From Nonomuraea harbinensis (lineage in GTDB: Bacteria > Actinomycetota > Actinomycetes > Streptosporangiales > Streptosporangiaceae), in contig NZ_JAHKRN010000020.1 of NCBI RefSeq assembly GCF_019396385.1, positions 62,001-126,000 on the forward strand: 64,000 nucleotides of DNA, in the 5' to 3' direction. Shown here in pieces: positions 40,670 to 48,907 of this stretch. The notes below the pieces were generated by a model. That model searched no databases. It was given only the letters and a program-made list of their open reading frames with translations, and was not told the DNA's origin. The position numbers and the translations under genes were made by a program. Position 1 is the first letter of the stretch; every line of letters begins with the position of its first letter.

Positions 40670-41818
40670 TTAGGACTTCGCGGCGGAATTCCACGTGGGC
40701 ACGACTCGGGCGTCTCTCGAATTCCAGCCGACGACCACCGCGCCGCCCGATTGGAAATCGATCTCGTGGGCGGTGCCGGCCAGCGGAATGCGCACCTTCA
40801 CCGCGCCGATCGTCTGCGTCCGCACCGTGCAGTCGACCTGGTCCCCGTGAAAACTGAATGCCTCCACCACACCGGTGGCCGTGCATTCGGCGGCCTTGCT
40901 GTCATCGCTGTCCGGCGCGAACAGGCGCAGGCGTTCGGGACGCAGCGCCAGCCGGACGTCCTGGCCGGAATTCAGATCCGCCGTGGCGATGCCGGAGAAA
41001 GTCCCGGCCTCCGTCTCGACCTGAGTGAGGTCGTCGGAAACGCCCGCCACGGTCCCCGCGACGAAATTCATCGTGCCGATGAAACCCGCCACCCACGAGT
41101 CCGCCGGCCGATCGTACAAGTCCATGGGGGTGGTGTCCTGCACGATCTCGCCCTCGCGCATCACCGCGATGCGGTCGGCCATCGACAGGGCCTCCCCCTG
41201 GTCGTGGGTGACGAAGATGAAGGAGATGCCGAGCCTGGACTGCAGGGACTTGAGCTCGGCCTGCATGTCGACGCGGAGCTTGGCGTCCAGCGCCGACAGC
41301 GGCTCGTCCAGCAGCAGGACCGACGGGTGGGCGACCAGCGCCCGCGCGAGAGCCACCCGCTGCTGCTGTCCCCCGCTCAGCTCCGACGGCCGCCGCCGCG
41401 GCAGGTGGTCCAGCTGCACGAGCTGGAGAGCCGCGTTGACCCGCGACTCGATCTCGGACTTCGCGATCCGGGGCCGCTGCTGGCGCAGCGCGTATCCCAC
41501 ATTCTTCGCCACATCCATATGCGGGAACAGCGCGTAATGCTGGAAGACGGTATTCAACGGCCGCCGGAATGCGGGCATGTCCGTGATCTCACCCGGACCG
41601 AGATGTATTTCTCCGGCCGACGGCGACTCGAATCCCGCCAGCATCTTGAGCAGCGTGGTCTTTCCGCACCCCGAGGGGCCGAGTAGGGCGAAGAACGTGC
41701 CCGGCTCGAGGGAGAAACTAACGTTGGAGACAGCACGCACGTCACCGTATGCTTTGCTCAATCCCACAACGCGAAGAAAACCCTCGGCAACCTGTTCGTC
41801 ATTGGTTACCGCAGTCAC
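40670..41818 (-). CDS. Polyamine-type ABC transporter ATP-binding protein (PotA-like)
   Basis: A 382-residue ATPase, first gene of the operon. Walker A LLGPSGCGKTT, Q-loop FQHYALFPHM, signature LSGGQQQRVALARALV, Walker B VLLLDEPLSALD, H-loop FVTHDQGEAL, then the C-terminal TOBE_2 regulatory domain (GFIGTMNFVAG; DVRLALRPERLRLF). The GTG at 41818 was chosen because GGAGG lies 5 nt upstream; longer forms add an unsupported N-terminus. Confidence 0.94.
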   Translation of the reverse strand: MTAVTNDEQVAEGFLRVVGLSKAYGDVRAVSNVSFSLEPGTFFALLGPSGCGKTTLLKMLAGFESPSAGEIHLGPGEITDMPAFRRPLNTVFQHYALFPHMDVAKNVGYALRQQRPRIAKSEIESRVNAALQLVQLDHLPRRRPSELSGGQQQRVALARALVAHPSVLLLDEPLSALDAKLRVDMQAELKSLQSRLGISFIFVTHDQGEALSMADRIAVMREGEIVQDTTPMDLYDRPADSWVAGFIGTMNFVAGTVAGVSDDLTQVETEAGTFSGIATADLNSGQDVRLALRPERLRLFAPDSDDSKAAECTATGVVEAFSFHGDQVDCTVRTQTIGAVKVRIPLAGTAHEIDFQSGGAVVVGWNSRDARVVPTWNSAAKS

Positions 41819-42004
41819 GCAGACCTCCGTATCAGGCCTGCCGCCCGCCGGTTTCCCTCGCACATTTCCGTGGGGGACCGGTAAGCGGCACGTGCCCCGG
41901 AGCATGCCGCGCGCCGCGAACGGCGGTCAACGACTGCACTCGCTTTCCAACACCTTGTTGGTCACCGGCGCGCGTCTTTCAGCCACTTTGAAGCCATTTC
42001 AAGA

Positions 42005-42898
42005 TCATGCCTGGACCGTGCGCGGGGCGAAGGCCTTCCGGCTGTGCGCGAGCGCTTCTCGTACGGCTGGATTGTGGGTGTTCTTCCAGACCAGGGCGAG
42101 CATGGCGGGCTGGTCGACGTCGTCGATGACGCGGGCGGCGAGCCGGTCGCGGTGGTGCGCGGCCATCGACTCGCTGAGGATGCCGACGCCGAGCCCGCGC
42201 GCGGCCAGGTCGGCGACGGCGTCCCCGGCACTGGCCTGGAACGCGATCACCGGCCGGCGGTCTCTCGCCGCGCAGGCCCGGTCGAACACGGCCCGCAGGC
42301 CGGTGCCCTCCGGCATGCAGACGATCGGGTACGCGGTCAGCTCGTCCAGCGTGACCCGCTCCCGGTCCGCGAGGGGATGGCCGGGGGGCACCGCCGCGAC
42401 GAGGCGTTCCCTGGTGATCGTCATCGTGTGGAGCCCGTCGTGCTCGCCGGTCTCCGTCCCGATGAGGGCCAGGTCGATCGTCCCGGTTCGTACGCTCTCG
42501 GCTAGCCAGTCGGAGTTGCCCTCCAGCAGCGAGATCTCCACTCCCGGGTGCGCCCGGTGGAAGGCGGCGAGGGCGTCGAACAGCGGGGTGACGGTGCAGC
42601 CGATGACCATGCCGACGGTGAGCCTGCCCTGGATCAGGCCGGTCACCTCCCCCACTGCCTGCTTGACGGCGTTAGAGGCGGCGAGGGCGGCGCGGGCGTG
42701 TTCGAGCGCGGCCTTGCCGGCGACGGTGAGGGTGACGGTGCGGGTGTGCCTTTCGAAGAGCTCGGCGCCGAGTTCGCGTTCGAGCTGGCGGATCTGGGCG
42801 CTGACGCCGGACTGGCTGATGTGGACGCGCTCGGCGGCTCTGGTGAAGTTGCGCTCTTCGGCGACGGCTATGAAGTACTCGAGCTGCCGGAGTTCCAT
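42005..42898 (-). CDS. LysR-family transcriptional regulator
   Basis: A 297-residue regulator. Winged helix at 1-60: MELRQLEYFIAVAEERNFTR, AAERVHISQSGVSAQIRQLE. The effector domain follows from about 90 (GRLTVGMVIGCT, DLALIGTETGE). It lies 186 nt upstream of the ABC/dehydratase operon in the same direction and could influence it. The more telling link is its upstream region, whose 48-bp start is repeated in front of the SnoaL-like gene at 46254. Confidence 0.93.
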   Translation of the reverse strand: MELRQLEYFIAVAEERNFTRAAERVHISQSGVSAQIRQLERELGAELFERHTRTVTLTVAGKAALEHARAALAASNAVKQAVGEVTGLIQGRLTVGMVIGCTVTPLFDALAAFHRAHPGVEISLLEGNSDWLAESVRTGTIDLALIGTETGEHDGLHTMTITRERLVAAVPPGHPLADRERVTLDELTAYPIVCMPEGTGLRAVFDRACAARDRRPVIAFQASAGDAVADLAARGLGVGILSESMAAHHRDRLAARVIDDVDQPAMLALVWKNTHNPAVREALAHSRKAFAPRTVQA

Positions 42899-42944
42899 AA
42901 GCGTTGATTCTAGTTTCGGCGAGGCCTACCTGTTGGGCTTCTAG
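42897..42944. promoter_or_regulatory. LysR upstream box, copy A
   Basis: A 48-bp stretch starting ATAAGCGTTGATTCTAG, directly upstream of the LysR start codon on the minus strand. It matches copy B at 46181-46228 at 35 of 48 positions with no gap; most differences are transitions. A LysR protein usually binds its own divergent promoter, so this is probably the operator. Confidence 0.6.
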
Positions 42945-42974
42945 CGGGCCTGTTCATGGCGCCGGTCCTTGCCC

Positions 42975-43487
42975 TCAGAACCATCTCGCGACGACGCCGA
43001 CGACGATCCCCACGAGTCCCACTGCGGCGACCGCTGCCGCGTTGCGCAAGCGGAAGACCCGAAGCCTCAGGGCCATCCCCGCCGCGGTGATGAAGATCAA
43101 GCCGATGGAGACGTGGGGAAGCGCTGCCAGAGCGCCCTGCACTCCCCGGAACCCTGCCCGGTCACGCCCGCTGGTGATCTGAGCAGGATAGACGCGGCCG
43201 GGCTCGCCCCAGGAGAAGGCGCCGACCGCCGCCACCTTGTCGCCGGTGGCCTCGTACACGAAGTCGCCCGTGCACACCTGCCTGCCGTACCTGCTGGACT
43301 CCAGGTCGTGGCACTCCTGAACGGTCAAGGTTCCCGGAGCGCCGGTGAGACCGGTCGCCAATCCGATGTCGACCAGTGCGGGGACAGTGGCCGTCAGAGT
43401 CCATCCCACCGCCGCGACCATCGTGGCGACGACCAGGACGACCATGGTGAACATCGACTCGCCGGAGGCGTCGGAACGAGAGGGCAT
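42975..43487 (-). CDS. Membrane protein of unknown function
   Basis: A 170-residue protein with an N-terminal helix (residues 12-35), an extracytoplasmic region with a likely disulfide (QECHDLESSRYGRQVCTGD), and one or two C-terminal helices (125-145 and 150-168). It looks like the small actinobacterial membrane proteins of DUF3592-like shape, but I am not sure. No operon partner. Confidence 0.6.
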   Translation of the reverse strand: MPSRSDASGESMFTMVVLVVATMVAAVGWTLTATVPALVDIGLATGLTGAPGTLTVQECHDLESSRYGRQVCTGDFVYEATGDKVAAVGAFSWGEPGRVYPAQITSGRDRAGFRGVQGALAALPHVSIGLIFITAAGMALRLRVFRLRNAAAVAAVGLVGIVVGVVARWF

Positions 43488-43641
43488 GGTGTCACTGTGG
43501 AGTGGTGGATTTGCGACTCACTTGGAAACCACTGGGCCATGCGGTCACCGGGTCCACGCATGTCCGACGGCCTGCGCCCGGTCCGTCACCTCGCCCACCG
43601 CCTGGCGGCAGGCGATCCGCATTCGTCCCTTCCGAGCGTGT

Positions 43642-44535
43642 TCAGGCCAGGTGGCCTTGGCCGGGGAGCGACCTGCTCCACTCCGCTGTGCGGCGGAGCA
43701 AGGTCACGGCGGTGGGCAGCGGATCGGCGCCGAGGACGCACGCGTGGAAGGCGTGCGGCATGCCGTCGTAGATGTCGAGGCTCACCGTTCCCGCCGCGTC
43801 GGACACCGCTTCCGCGAACCGCCGCGCGTCATCGAGGAGAACTTCCTTCGAACCGGCCACGACCAGCAGCGGCGGCAGTCCGCGAAGGTCACCGTGGAGC
43901 GGGGATTGAGGTCCCTGATCTGGCCTGGCCCCGGCCAGGTACTGCGTGCGGACGTGGTCGAGCACGGCCCGGTCGACGACGTCCTGGCCGTCGTTGGCGC
44001 CGATCGAGGGGCTGGACAGCGTGAGGTCGGTCTGCGGGGAGACGGCCAGCGCTCCAGCGGGCAGGGCGTCGCCGGCCTCTTTCAGCACGAGCAGCGCCGA
44101 CAGCACGAGCGTGGCGCCTGCGGACTCACCGGCCAGGATGATCCGGGAGGCGGGCACATCCTGGGCGAGCAGACTCCGGTAGACGGTCACCACGTCATCG
44201 AGGGCGGCCGGATAGCGATGGGCGGGGGCGAGGCGGTAATCCACGGCCAGGACGGGACGGTCGGTCGCCTGGGAGAGGCGGTAGGCCATGATCTGTTCCA
44301 GGTGGGGGTTCGTGTACTCGAAACCGCCTCCATGGACGTAGACCGTAACCCCCGCCTCGGCGGTCGGCGACCGTGGAGCGGTGACCCAGGTGGTGGGAAC
44401 GCCGCCGGTGTGCGGCAGCAGCGCGGCGCGGTCGGCGTCGGCCGGGAGGACGGGAGGCTGCGACAGCATGGCGCCGATCTCGGCCAGGAGCTCGGCTGCG
44501 GCGTCAGGGGCGGCGGGGATGTGGGTAAGGTTCAC
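43642..44535 (-). CDS. Alpha/beta hydrolase, hormone-sensitive lipase family
   Basis: A 297-residue esterase. Oxyanion motif VYVHGGGFEYTNP, nucleophile elbow AGESAGA (Ser), acid in KEVLLDDARRF (Asp), and His in MPHAFHACV complete the triad. LAVDYRLAPAHRYPAALDD is a strong family segment. Acts on short-chain esters; cytosolic. The GTG at 44535 has AAGGA 7 nt upstream; a GTG at 44568 would add 11 residues. Confidence 0.92.
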   Translation of the reverse strand: MNLTHIPAAPDAAAELLAEIGAMLSQPPVLPADADRAALLPHTGGVPTTWVTAPRSPTAEAGVTVYVHGGGFEYTNPHLEQIMAYRLSQATDRPVLAVDYRLAPAHRYPAALDDVVTVYRSLLAQDVPASRIILAGESAGATLVLSALLVLKEAGDALPAGALAVSPQTDLTLSSPSIGANDGQDVVDRAVLDHVRTQYLAGARPDQGPQSPLHGDLRGLPPLLVVAGSKEVLLDDARRFAEAVSDAAGTVSLDIYDGMPHAFHACVLGADPLPTAVTLLRRTAEWSRSLPGQGHLA

Positions 44536-44946
44536 GAATGGGTCCTTCGCACGGTCGAGGGGAGACACGTCGTACCGGCTGCAGCCAGATCACCACGAGG
44601 TGCTTGTGCCATGGCCGGCGACAAAGAGACCGGTTCGGCGGTCAGTCATCCGGCATCCGGGAATGTCGCGATGGCGGTGCTCAGCACCGTCAGTGCAGGA
44701 GTTGCGCGGGCGTGGCCAGGATCAGATGCGACCGGTGAACTGAGACGTCACGAGATCAACCCCCTGATACGACGCCTCCATGCAGCCGGCGTTCTCCTCA
44801 CCGGCGTCACGCGACGCGGAGATCATTACAGCCCGCCCCCCCGAGGGCTGTCAAACGTCGCCGACGCCGGCTTGACGGGTGATCCTGAGAGTGATGAGAT
44901 CCGTCGTCAGCGCCGCGGTGTATCCGGCAAGCAGGCCGCCGAGGAC
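44536..44946. other. Intergenic region without a recognised gene
   Basis: About 410 bp between the divergent hydrolase and hemerythrin genes. An open frame reading ELRRHEINPLIRRLHAAG runs through it into the hemerythrin gene, but it has no start with an RBS and no family that I recognise. It may hold a short regulator fragment. Promoters for both flanking genes must lie here. Confidence 0.4.
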
Positions 44947-45510
44947 ATGGAGGCGCCGGACCATGGGATCCCTATGGGAACATCCACCCCTGACGAACGC
45001 CTCAGAGCGTTCGGCAACCAGTTGATCAACGTGCATGAATGGCTCCGCGAAGAGCTGGCCAAGCTGCGCGCCGACGTCGAGGCCCACTTGGCGGGCCGCG
45101 CCGCACTGCCCCGGGCACTGCCGGCTCACTGCCTGGCGTTCTGCTCGGCGCTGGAACGTCACCACACCGGCGAGGACGCCGTCGCGTTCCCCGTGCTGGG
45201 CGAGCGGTTTCCCCCGCTGCGGCCGGTGCTTGAGGAGCTGACACGCGATCACCGACTTGTCAGCGACATCCTGCGCCGCCTGCGGGACCTCCTCGACGGT
45301 CTCGGTGACGAAGGTGCCGTCGAGCCCCGGCAGGTGCAGGCCGAGTTCGACGGCCTGGCAGCCCTCCTGGAGTCACATTTCACCTACGAGGAGCGGAAGA
45401 TCGTCGCAGCTCTCAACGCGCTGGCCATCACCGGCTGGGACGACACATCGCCCGACTTCCTGCTCACCGTCCCCGTCGAGCCGGACATCGGACGCGATGC
45501 GCAGCGATGA
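44947..45510 (+). CDS. Hemerythrin-domain protein
   Basis: A 187-residue helical-bundle protein. Iron ligands of the HHE type: NVHEWLREEL, CSALERHHTGEDAVAFPVL, TRDHRLVSDIL and ESHFTYEERKIV. Such proteins bind a di-iron centre for O2 or nitric oxide sensing or storage. A start at 44974 (MGTSTPDERL) is equally possible. The next gene begins 62 nt later. Confidence 0.85.
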   Translation: MEAPDHGIPMGTSTPDERLRAFGNQLINVHEWLREELAKLRADVEAHLAGRAALPRALPAHCLAFCSALERHHTGEDAVAFPVLGERFPPLRPVLEELTRDHRLVSDILRRLRDLLDGLGDEGAVEPRQVQAEFDGLAALLESHFTYEERKIVAALNALAITGWDDTSPDFLLTVPVEPDIGRDAQR

Positions 45511-45572
45511 GTCCGCCGGCGCCCAGAGGTCTACCTCTCGATCGAGACAACCAACGCATCGGGAGTAAGGGA

Positions 45573-46184
45573 ATGGGCCTCATCCACATCGAACTGTTCG
45601 CCACCCTCGACCTCGTCGGGCAGTCGCCCGGCAGCCCCGACGAGGACCCGGTGGGGTTCCCGTTCGGCGGGTGGCAGGCGCCCCTGCTGGAAGAGGCCAC
45701 AGGGGCGCAGGTCTCCGCCGCGTACGAGGGCACGGACGCGCTCCTGCTCGGCCGGCGGACCTACGACATCTTCGCCGCCTACTGGCCGCACCAGGAGGGC
45801 GAGATCGCCACGCTGTTCAACAGCGTCCCGAAGTACGTGGCCTCCCGCGGCACGCCCGACCTCTCGTGGGCCGGGTCCACGCGGCTCGGCCCGGACCTGG
45901 CCGGCGCGGTGCGTGAGATCCGCGACCGGCACGAGCACGTGAAGGTCGTCGGGAGCCTGAACCTGGTGCAGACCCTCCTGCGCGAGAAGCTCTTCGACCG
46001 TCTCGACCTCTGGGTGCACCCCATCGTGCTCGGCGTCGGCAAGAAGGTGTTCGACGGCGGCGCGGTGCCCACGAACGTCACACTCCTCGAACCGCCGGCG
46101 GCCGGTCCGAAGGGGACCGTGTACCTGCGCTACGGGCTCGCCGACGGCACGCCTGAGACAGGGGACATGAGCCGCGTTTCATAA
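45573..46184 (+). CDS. Dihydrofolate reductase-family protein
   Basis: A 203-residue RibD_C-type protein. IHIELFATLDLVGQSPGSPDEDP at the start, ALLLGRRTYDIFAAYWPHQ, VKVVGSLNLVQTLLREKLFDRLDLWVHPIVLGVGKKVF: the NADPH-binding and dimer parts. RBS GGGAG 8-12 nt upstream. Activity unknown. Its stop codon lies inside copy B of the LysR box. Confidence 0.88.
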   Translation: MGLIHIELFATLDLVGQSPGSPDEDPVGFPFGGWQAPLLEEATGAQVSAAYEGTDALLLGRRTYDIFAAYWPHQEGEIATLFNSVPKYVASRGTPDLSWAGSTRLGPDLAGAVREIRDRHEHVKVVGSLNLVQTLLREKLFDRLDLWVHPIVLGVGKKVFDGGAVPTNVTLLEPPAAGPKGTVYLRYGLADGTPETGDMSRVS

Positions 46185-46228
46185 GTGCTGATTCTGGCTT
46201 CGATCAGAACCAGCTGTTGGACTTCTGG
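46181..46228. promoter_or_regulatory. LysR upstream box, copy B
   Basis: Starts ATAAGTGCTGATTCTGG and is the ungapped partner of copy A at 42897. It contains a perfect TTCTG-N8-CAGAA inverted repeat (46192-46209), a good LysR-type site, and CTGTTGG-x-CTTCT, also kept in copy A. It is preceded by CAT, as copy A is by the LysR start codon, and lies 25 nt ahead of the SnoaL-like start. Confidence 0.6.
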
Positions 46229-46253
46229 TTGGAGGGGTGGGGATGCTGGAGGC

Positions 46254-46622
46254 ATGAGTGCATACGAGAAGGCCATGCGACCCGAAGACATCACCCGGCT
46301 GTTCGTCGAGCGGTCCAACGCCGGGGACGCGGCCGGGGTCGCCGCCCTCTATGAGGAGGACGCGGTGCTGGCGTACCCGCCGGGGAGCCAGACCGTGGGG
46401 CGGGAGGCGATCCGCGAGCTGTGGTCGAAGGTGCTGGCCGGGCGCCCCCGCTTCTCACCGGAGGAGCCGTTGCCCACGTTGATCAGCGGCGACATCGCCC
46501 TGACCTCGACGCCGCCCAAGGACGGTTCCGGCGCTCGCGCGCAGGTGGTCCGGCGTCAGGCCGACGGGAGCTGGCTGCGGGTGCTCGACCAGCCCGAATT
46601 CGTGCCGCCGGGCCGCTCCTAG
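46254..46622 (+). CDS. SnoaL/NTF2-like protein
   Basis: A 122-residue cone-fold protein. DITRLFVERSNAGDAAGVAALYEEDAVLAYPPG is the classic SnoaL-like start, with VGREAIRELWSKVL next. A small-molecule isomerase or binding protein. LysR-SnoaL pairs are common in actinomycetes; here the LysR gene lies 3.3 kb away while its operator-like box is kept just upstream. Its stop overlaps the convergent cupin gene by 4 nt. Confidence 0.88.
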   Translation: MSAYEKAMRPEDITRLFVERSNAGDAAGVAALYEEDAVLAYPPGSQTVGREAIRELWSKVLAGRPRFSPEEPLPTLISGDIALTSTPPKDGSGARAQVVRRQADGSWLRVLDQPEFVPPGRS

Positions 46623-47026
46623 GACGGGCGAGGGGCGCGGCGGTCCTGGCGCTGGGCGAGTTCTTCGTCGTCCACCAGCGTGAGCATCGGCTTGCCGGGC
46701 TCACACAGCATGGTGACGGTGAAGCGGAGCCGGACGTCGTCGCGGTGGTTGCCGTCCTGGTAGTGGATGACGTCGCCGCCCGGCTCCCAGAACACCTCAC
46801 CGGCCCGCAGGACCCGCTCCGGCTCGCCTTCCAGCTCGAACAGCATCTCGCCTTCCAGCACGTAGCCGAACGCCGGGCCGGAGTGGCGGTGCGGCGGGGT
46901 GCCGGGGTCGCCGGGCGGGAACTCGATGACCACGGTCATCACGTGCGCCCCCTCCGGGATGAAGGGCGGCTCGACCTCCTGCAGCATGGTGAGCGCCGTC
47001 TGCCAGGCGGGCTTGGCCTCGGACAT
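46619..47026 (-). CDS. Cupin-domain protein
   Basis: A 135-residue single cupin. Motif 1: GTPPHRHSGPAFGYVLEGEM, motif 2: EVFWEPGGDVIHY, so His-His-Glu-His-type metal ligands are largely present. Usually a small metal enzyme or a sugar/aromatic-binding protein. It follows the NAD(P)-binding gene by 5 nt and is likely co-transcribed with it. Confidence 0.9.
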   Translation of the reverse strand: MSEAKPAWQTALTMLQEVEPPFIPEGAHVMTVVIEFPPGDPGTPPHRHSGPAFGYVLEGEMLFELEGEPERVLRAGEVFWEPGGDVIHYQDGNHRDDVRLRFTVTMLCEPGKPMLTLVDDEELAQRQDRRAPRPS

Positions 47027-47031
47027 GGGAC

Positions 47032-47766
47032 CTATCTCCAGTCTCGGTAGCGGATCTCGCCGAGGGTGGCGCCGTCATCCGGCACCAGCGACCTCTCGCG
47101 CAGCTCGGCTCCGAAGTAGTGCGCGTGCGGGTCGGTGACCACCTCACGCGGATCACCCCAGGAGGCGAGCGCCTCCCGGAAGAACTCGTCCATCCGGACC
47201 TGCTCGGGCCCCGCCACGTCGACCCTGCCGTTCGACGGCTCCCCCACCGAGACCCGGCCGACCGCCCGCGCTACGTCGTCACCCGCGATGGGCTGGAAGA
47301 GCACGGGCGCCATCCGCACCTTGCCGCCGTCCGTGGCCTCGTCGGCGATGCTCGGGACGAACTCGAAGAACTGGGTGGCGCGTACGAGCGAGAACGGGAT
47401 CGACGCCTCCTCGATCAGCTTCTCCTGGGCGGCCTTCGCCTGGAAGTACGGGCGCGCCGGCGGGCGATCCGCGCCCACGATCGACAGCACGACATGGTGG
47501 CCGACGCCGGCCTCCGCCTCCGCGGCGAGCAGGTTGCGGGTGGAAGTGTCGAAGAACTCCCGTACGGCGGCTTCCTCGAAGGAGGCGGACTTCGATACGT
47601 CGACCACCACGGACGCGCCCTCCAGCGCCTCGGCCAGGCCTTCGCCGGTGAGGGCGTTCACACCGGTGCTCGGGGATGCCGGTACCGCCTCGTGGCCGCG
47701 TTCTTCGAGCTTGGCCACGAGCTTCGAGCCGATCAGACCGGTTCCGCCTACTACGACGATCTTCAT
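47032..47766 (-). CDS. NmrA-like atypical SDR oxidoreductase
   Basis: A 244-residue NAD(P)-binding protein. GGTGLIGSKLVAKLEERGHEA is the Rossmann loop. VVDVSKSASFEEAA, HHVVLSIVGADR and YFQAKAAQEKLIEEASIPFSLVRATQFFEFV follow, as in extended/atypical SDRs of the NmrA type. The Tyr-x3-Lys pair is YFQAK. The start at 47766 follows family length. First of a two-gene unit with the cupin. Confidence 0.9.
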   Translation of the reverse strand: MKIVVVGGTGLIGSKLVAKLEERGHEAVPASPSTGVNALTGEGLAEALEGASVVVDVSKSASFEEAAVREFFDTSTRNLLAAEAEAGVGHHVVLSIVGADRPPARPYFQAKAAQEKLIEEASIPFSLVRATQFFEFVPSIADEATDGGKVRMAPVLFQPIAGDDVARAVGRVSVGEPSNGRVDVAGPEQVRMDEFFREALASWGDPREVVTDPHAHYFGAELRERSLVPDDGATLGEIRYRDWR

Positions 47767-47955
47767 TCCTGACCCTTCCCTGTGCCCTTGGCCTGGCGGC
47801 TGCCGGTTAGGACAGGACGGCTTCCTGGCCTGAGTTGCTTTGGACCTCGTCTTTGAGCGTCCCTCGTGGCGTCTCTGTTGCCACGTACAGGGCGGCAAAC
47901 TTTCAGCAACCGTCGAAAGCGTCCCTGTCTGTGGGGGTTCGTCGGCCCGCTTGCA

Positions 47956-48249
47956 TCACCGAGCGCGGCCGGTCACGATCTGCAGCCACAGTTCCTCGGT
48001 CGCGCTGGCGGACGTCCAGGCGCTTTCCACGATGTCCCCGAGGCCTTTGGCGGGGAGGCGCCGGACGAACCACAGGCCGGCGGCTGTGCAGAGCTCGAAC
48101 GCCGGGTAGGTGCAGGCACAGGTGTGGCCGCGGACTCGCAGCCGGTCCGCTCTGGGAAGGCTCTTTGCCCAGTCCACCCGTATGGCGTCGGCGCGGGGTG
48201 TGGGTACGTGGAGGCCGAGGCACTCTGGGTCCAGCGGCGGACGGCTCAC
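47956..48249 (-). CDS. Hypothetical protein, second of a small pair
   Basis: A 97-residue soluble protein. It holds VRGHTCACTYPAFELCTAAGLWFVRRL and ends TEELWLQIVTGRAR. Three Cys may bind metal. Proteins of this form with a 72-residue partner and a divergent small GntR gene occur repeatedly in Streptomyces and relatives. Its start overlaps the partner stop by 4 nt. Confidence 0.65.
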   Translation of the reverse strand: MSRPPLDPECLGLHVPTPRADAIRVDWAKSLPRADRLRVRGHTCACTYPAFELCTAAGLWFVRRLPAKGLGDIVESAWTSASATEELWLQIVTGRAR

Positions 48250-48464
48250 GGCGTCACCGCCAGGCGGCCCTGTTCCTGGAGCAGCGATACGAAGGTGTAT
48301 GCGTCCTCCGCGCTCACCGTCTGCCGCAGGCCCTGGTCGATGTCGGCGTTCCGGAGGTGGACGCCGCGGCGAGTGCCGTAGAACACGCCTGCGTCGCTAC
48401 GGAAGATCGACCAGGCGGGGAAGGCCGCGCGAAGAATGTCGAGGTCATAGGGAGGTGGCGTCAT
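48246..48464 (-). CDS. Small hypothetical protein, first of the pair
   Basis: A 72-residue protein, YDLDILRAAFPAWSIFRSDAG, VFYGTRRG, then LRQTVSAEDAYTFVSLLQEQ. The spacing of aromatic residues is that of the small accessory proteins found with short GntR regulators in actinomycetes. No enzyme motif. Transcribed away from the GntR gene; the shared 120-bp gap carries a palindrome. Confidence 0.65.
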   Translation of the reverse strand: MTPPPYDLDILRAAFPAWSIFRSDAGVFYGTRRGVHLRNADIDQGLRQTVSAEDAYTFVSLLQEQGRLAVTP

Positions 48465-48500
48465 GGCTTGAGCGTACGAGGATCGAGCAGAGCCTGTCTA

Positions 48501-48510
48501 CCCCTAGGGG
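48501..48510. promoter_or_regulatory. Palindrome in the GntR divergent promoter
   Basis: CCCCTAGGGG, a perfect 10-bp palindrome in the gap between the divergent hypothetical pair and the GntR gene. Position suggests an operator for that GntR regulator. AT-rich AATAAATA (48543-48550) could be a -10 region for the GntR gene. Confidence 0.35.
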
Positions 48511-48584
48511 TCACTAGCGATCCCAATGGATCCCTTGAGGCAAATAAATACCCTTCTCGCTCCCTTCCTACCATTAGAGCTGTG

Positions 48585-48833
48585 ATGGAGTTCGAGCCTG
48601 ACCGCCCTCGCTGGCAACAGATCGCGGACGTCCTCCGTGCGCGCATCTCGACCGGGGAGTACCCGCCCAAGTATCTGGTGTCGGAGGTGCGTCTGGTCCA
48701 GGAATTCGGCGTAGCCCGCGACACCATCCGCAAGGCGACCCGTCAGTTGCGAGAAGAGGGACTGATCTACACCGTGCCCAACCTCGGCAGCTTCGTCAGC
48801 CCGTCCAGCGAAGCCCAGCCCGCTGCCGAGTAG
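48585..48833 (+). CDS. Short GntR-family regulator (DNA-binding domain only)
   Basis: An 82-residue protein that is only the winged helix: WQQIADVLRARISTGEYPPK, LVQEFGVARDTIRKATRQLREEGLIYTV, then GSFVSP. There is no effector domain. Such short GntR proteins guard small accessory operons. A GTG 3 nt upstream is an alternative start. Confidence 0.88.
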   Translation: MEFEPDRPRWQQIADVLRARISTGEYPPKYLVSEVRLVQEFGVARDTIRKATRQLREEGLIYTVPNLGSFVSPSSEAQPAAE

Positions 48834-48907
48834 GCAGAGGCAGTCGCCGACCACCGTCCGGCGCCGAAAGGCTGTGTGACGGAGAAATCGCCCCATAAGC
48901 TGTCACC

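Noticed and set aside
32642..41818. Bacterial microcompartment (Pdu-like organelle)
   Set aside because: No shell-protein genes (BMC-H, BMC-T, BMC-P) are present, the small subunit lacks the N-terminal targeting extension and the medium subunit is fused, so no organelle is expected.
41819..42004. Possible cobalamin riboswitch ahead of the ABC/dehydratase operon
   Set aside because: I looked for the B12-box and long leader structure; the 186-bp gap is too short and has no such motif.
45573..46184. Resistance-type dihydrofolate reductase
   Set aside because: The motifs are those of the RibD C-terminal group, not classical folA; no basis for trimethoprim resistance.
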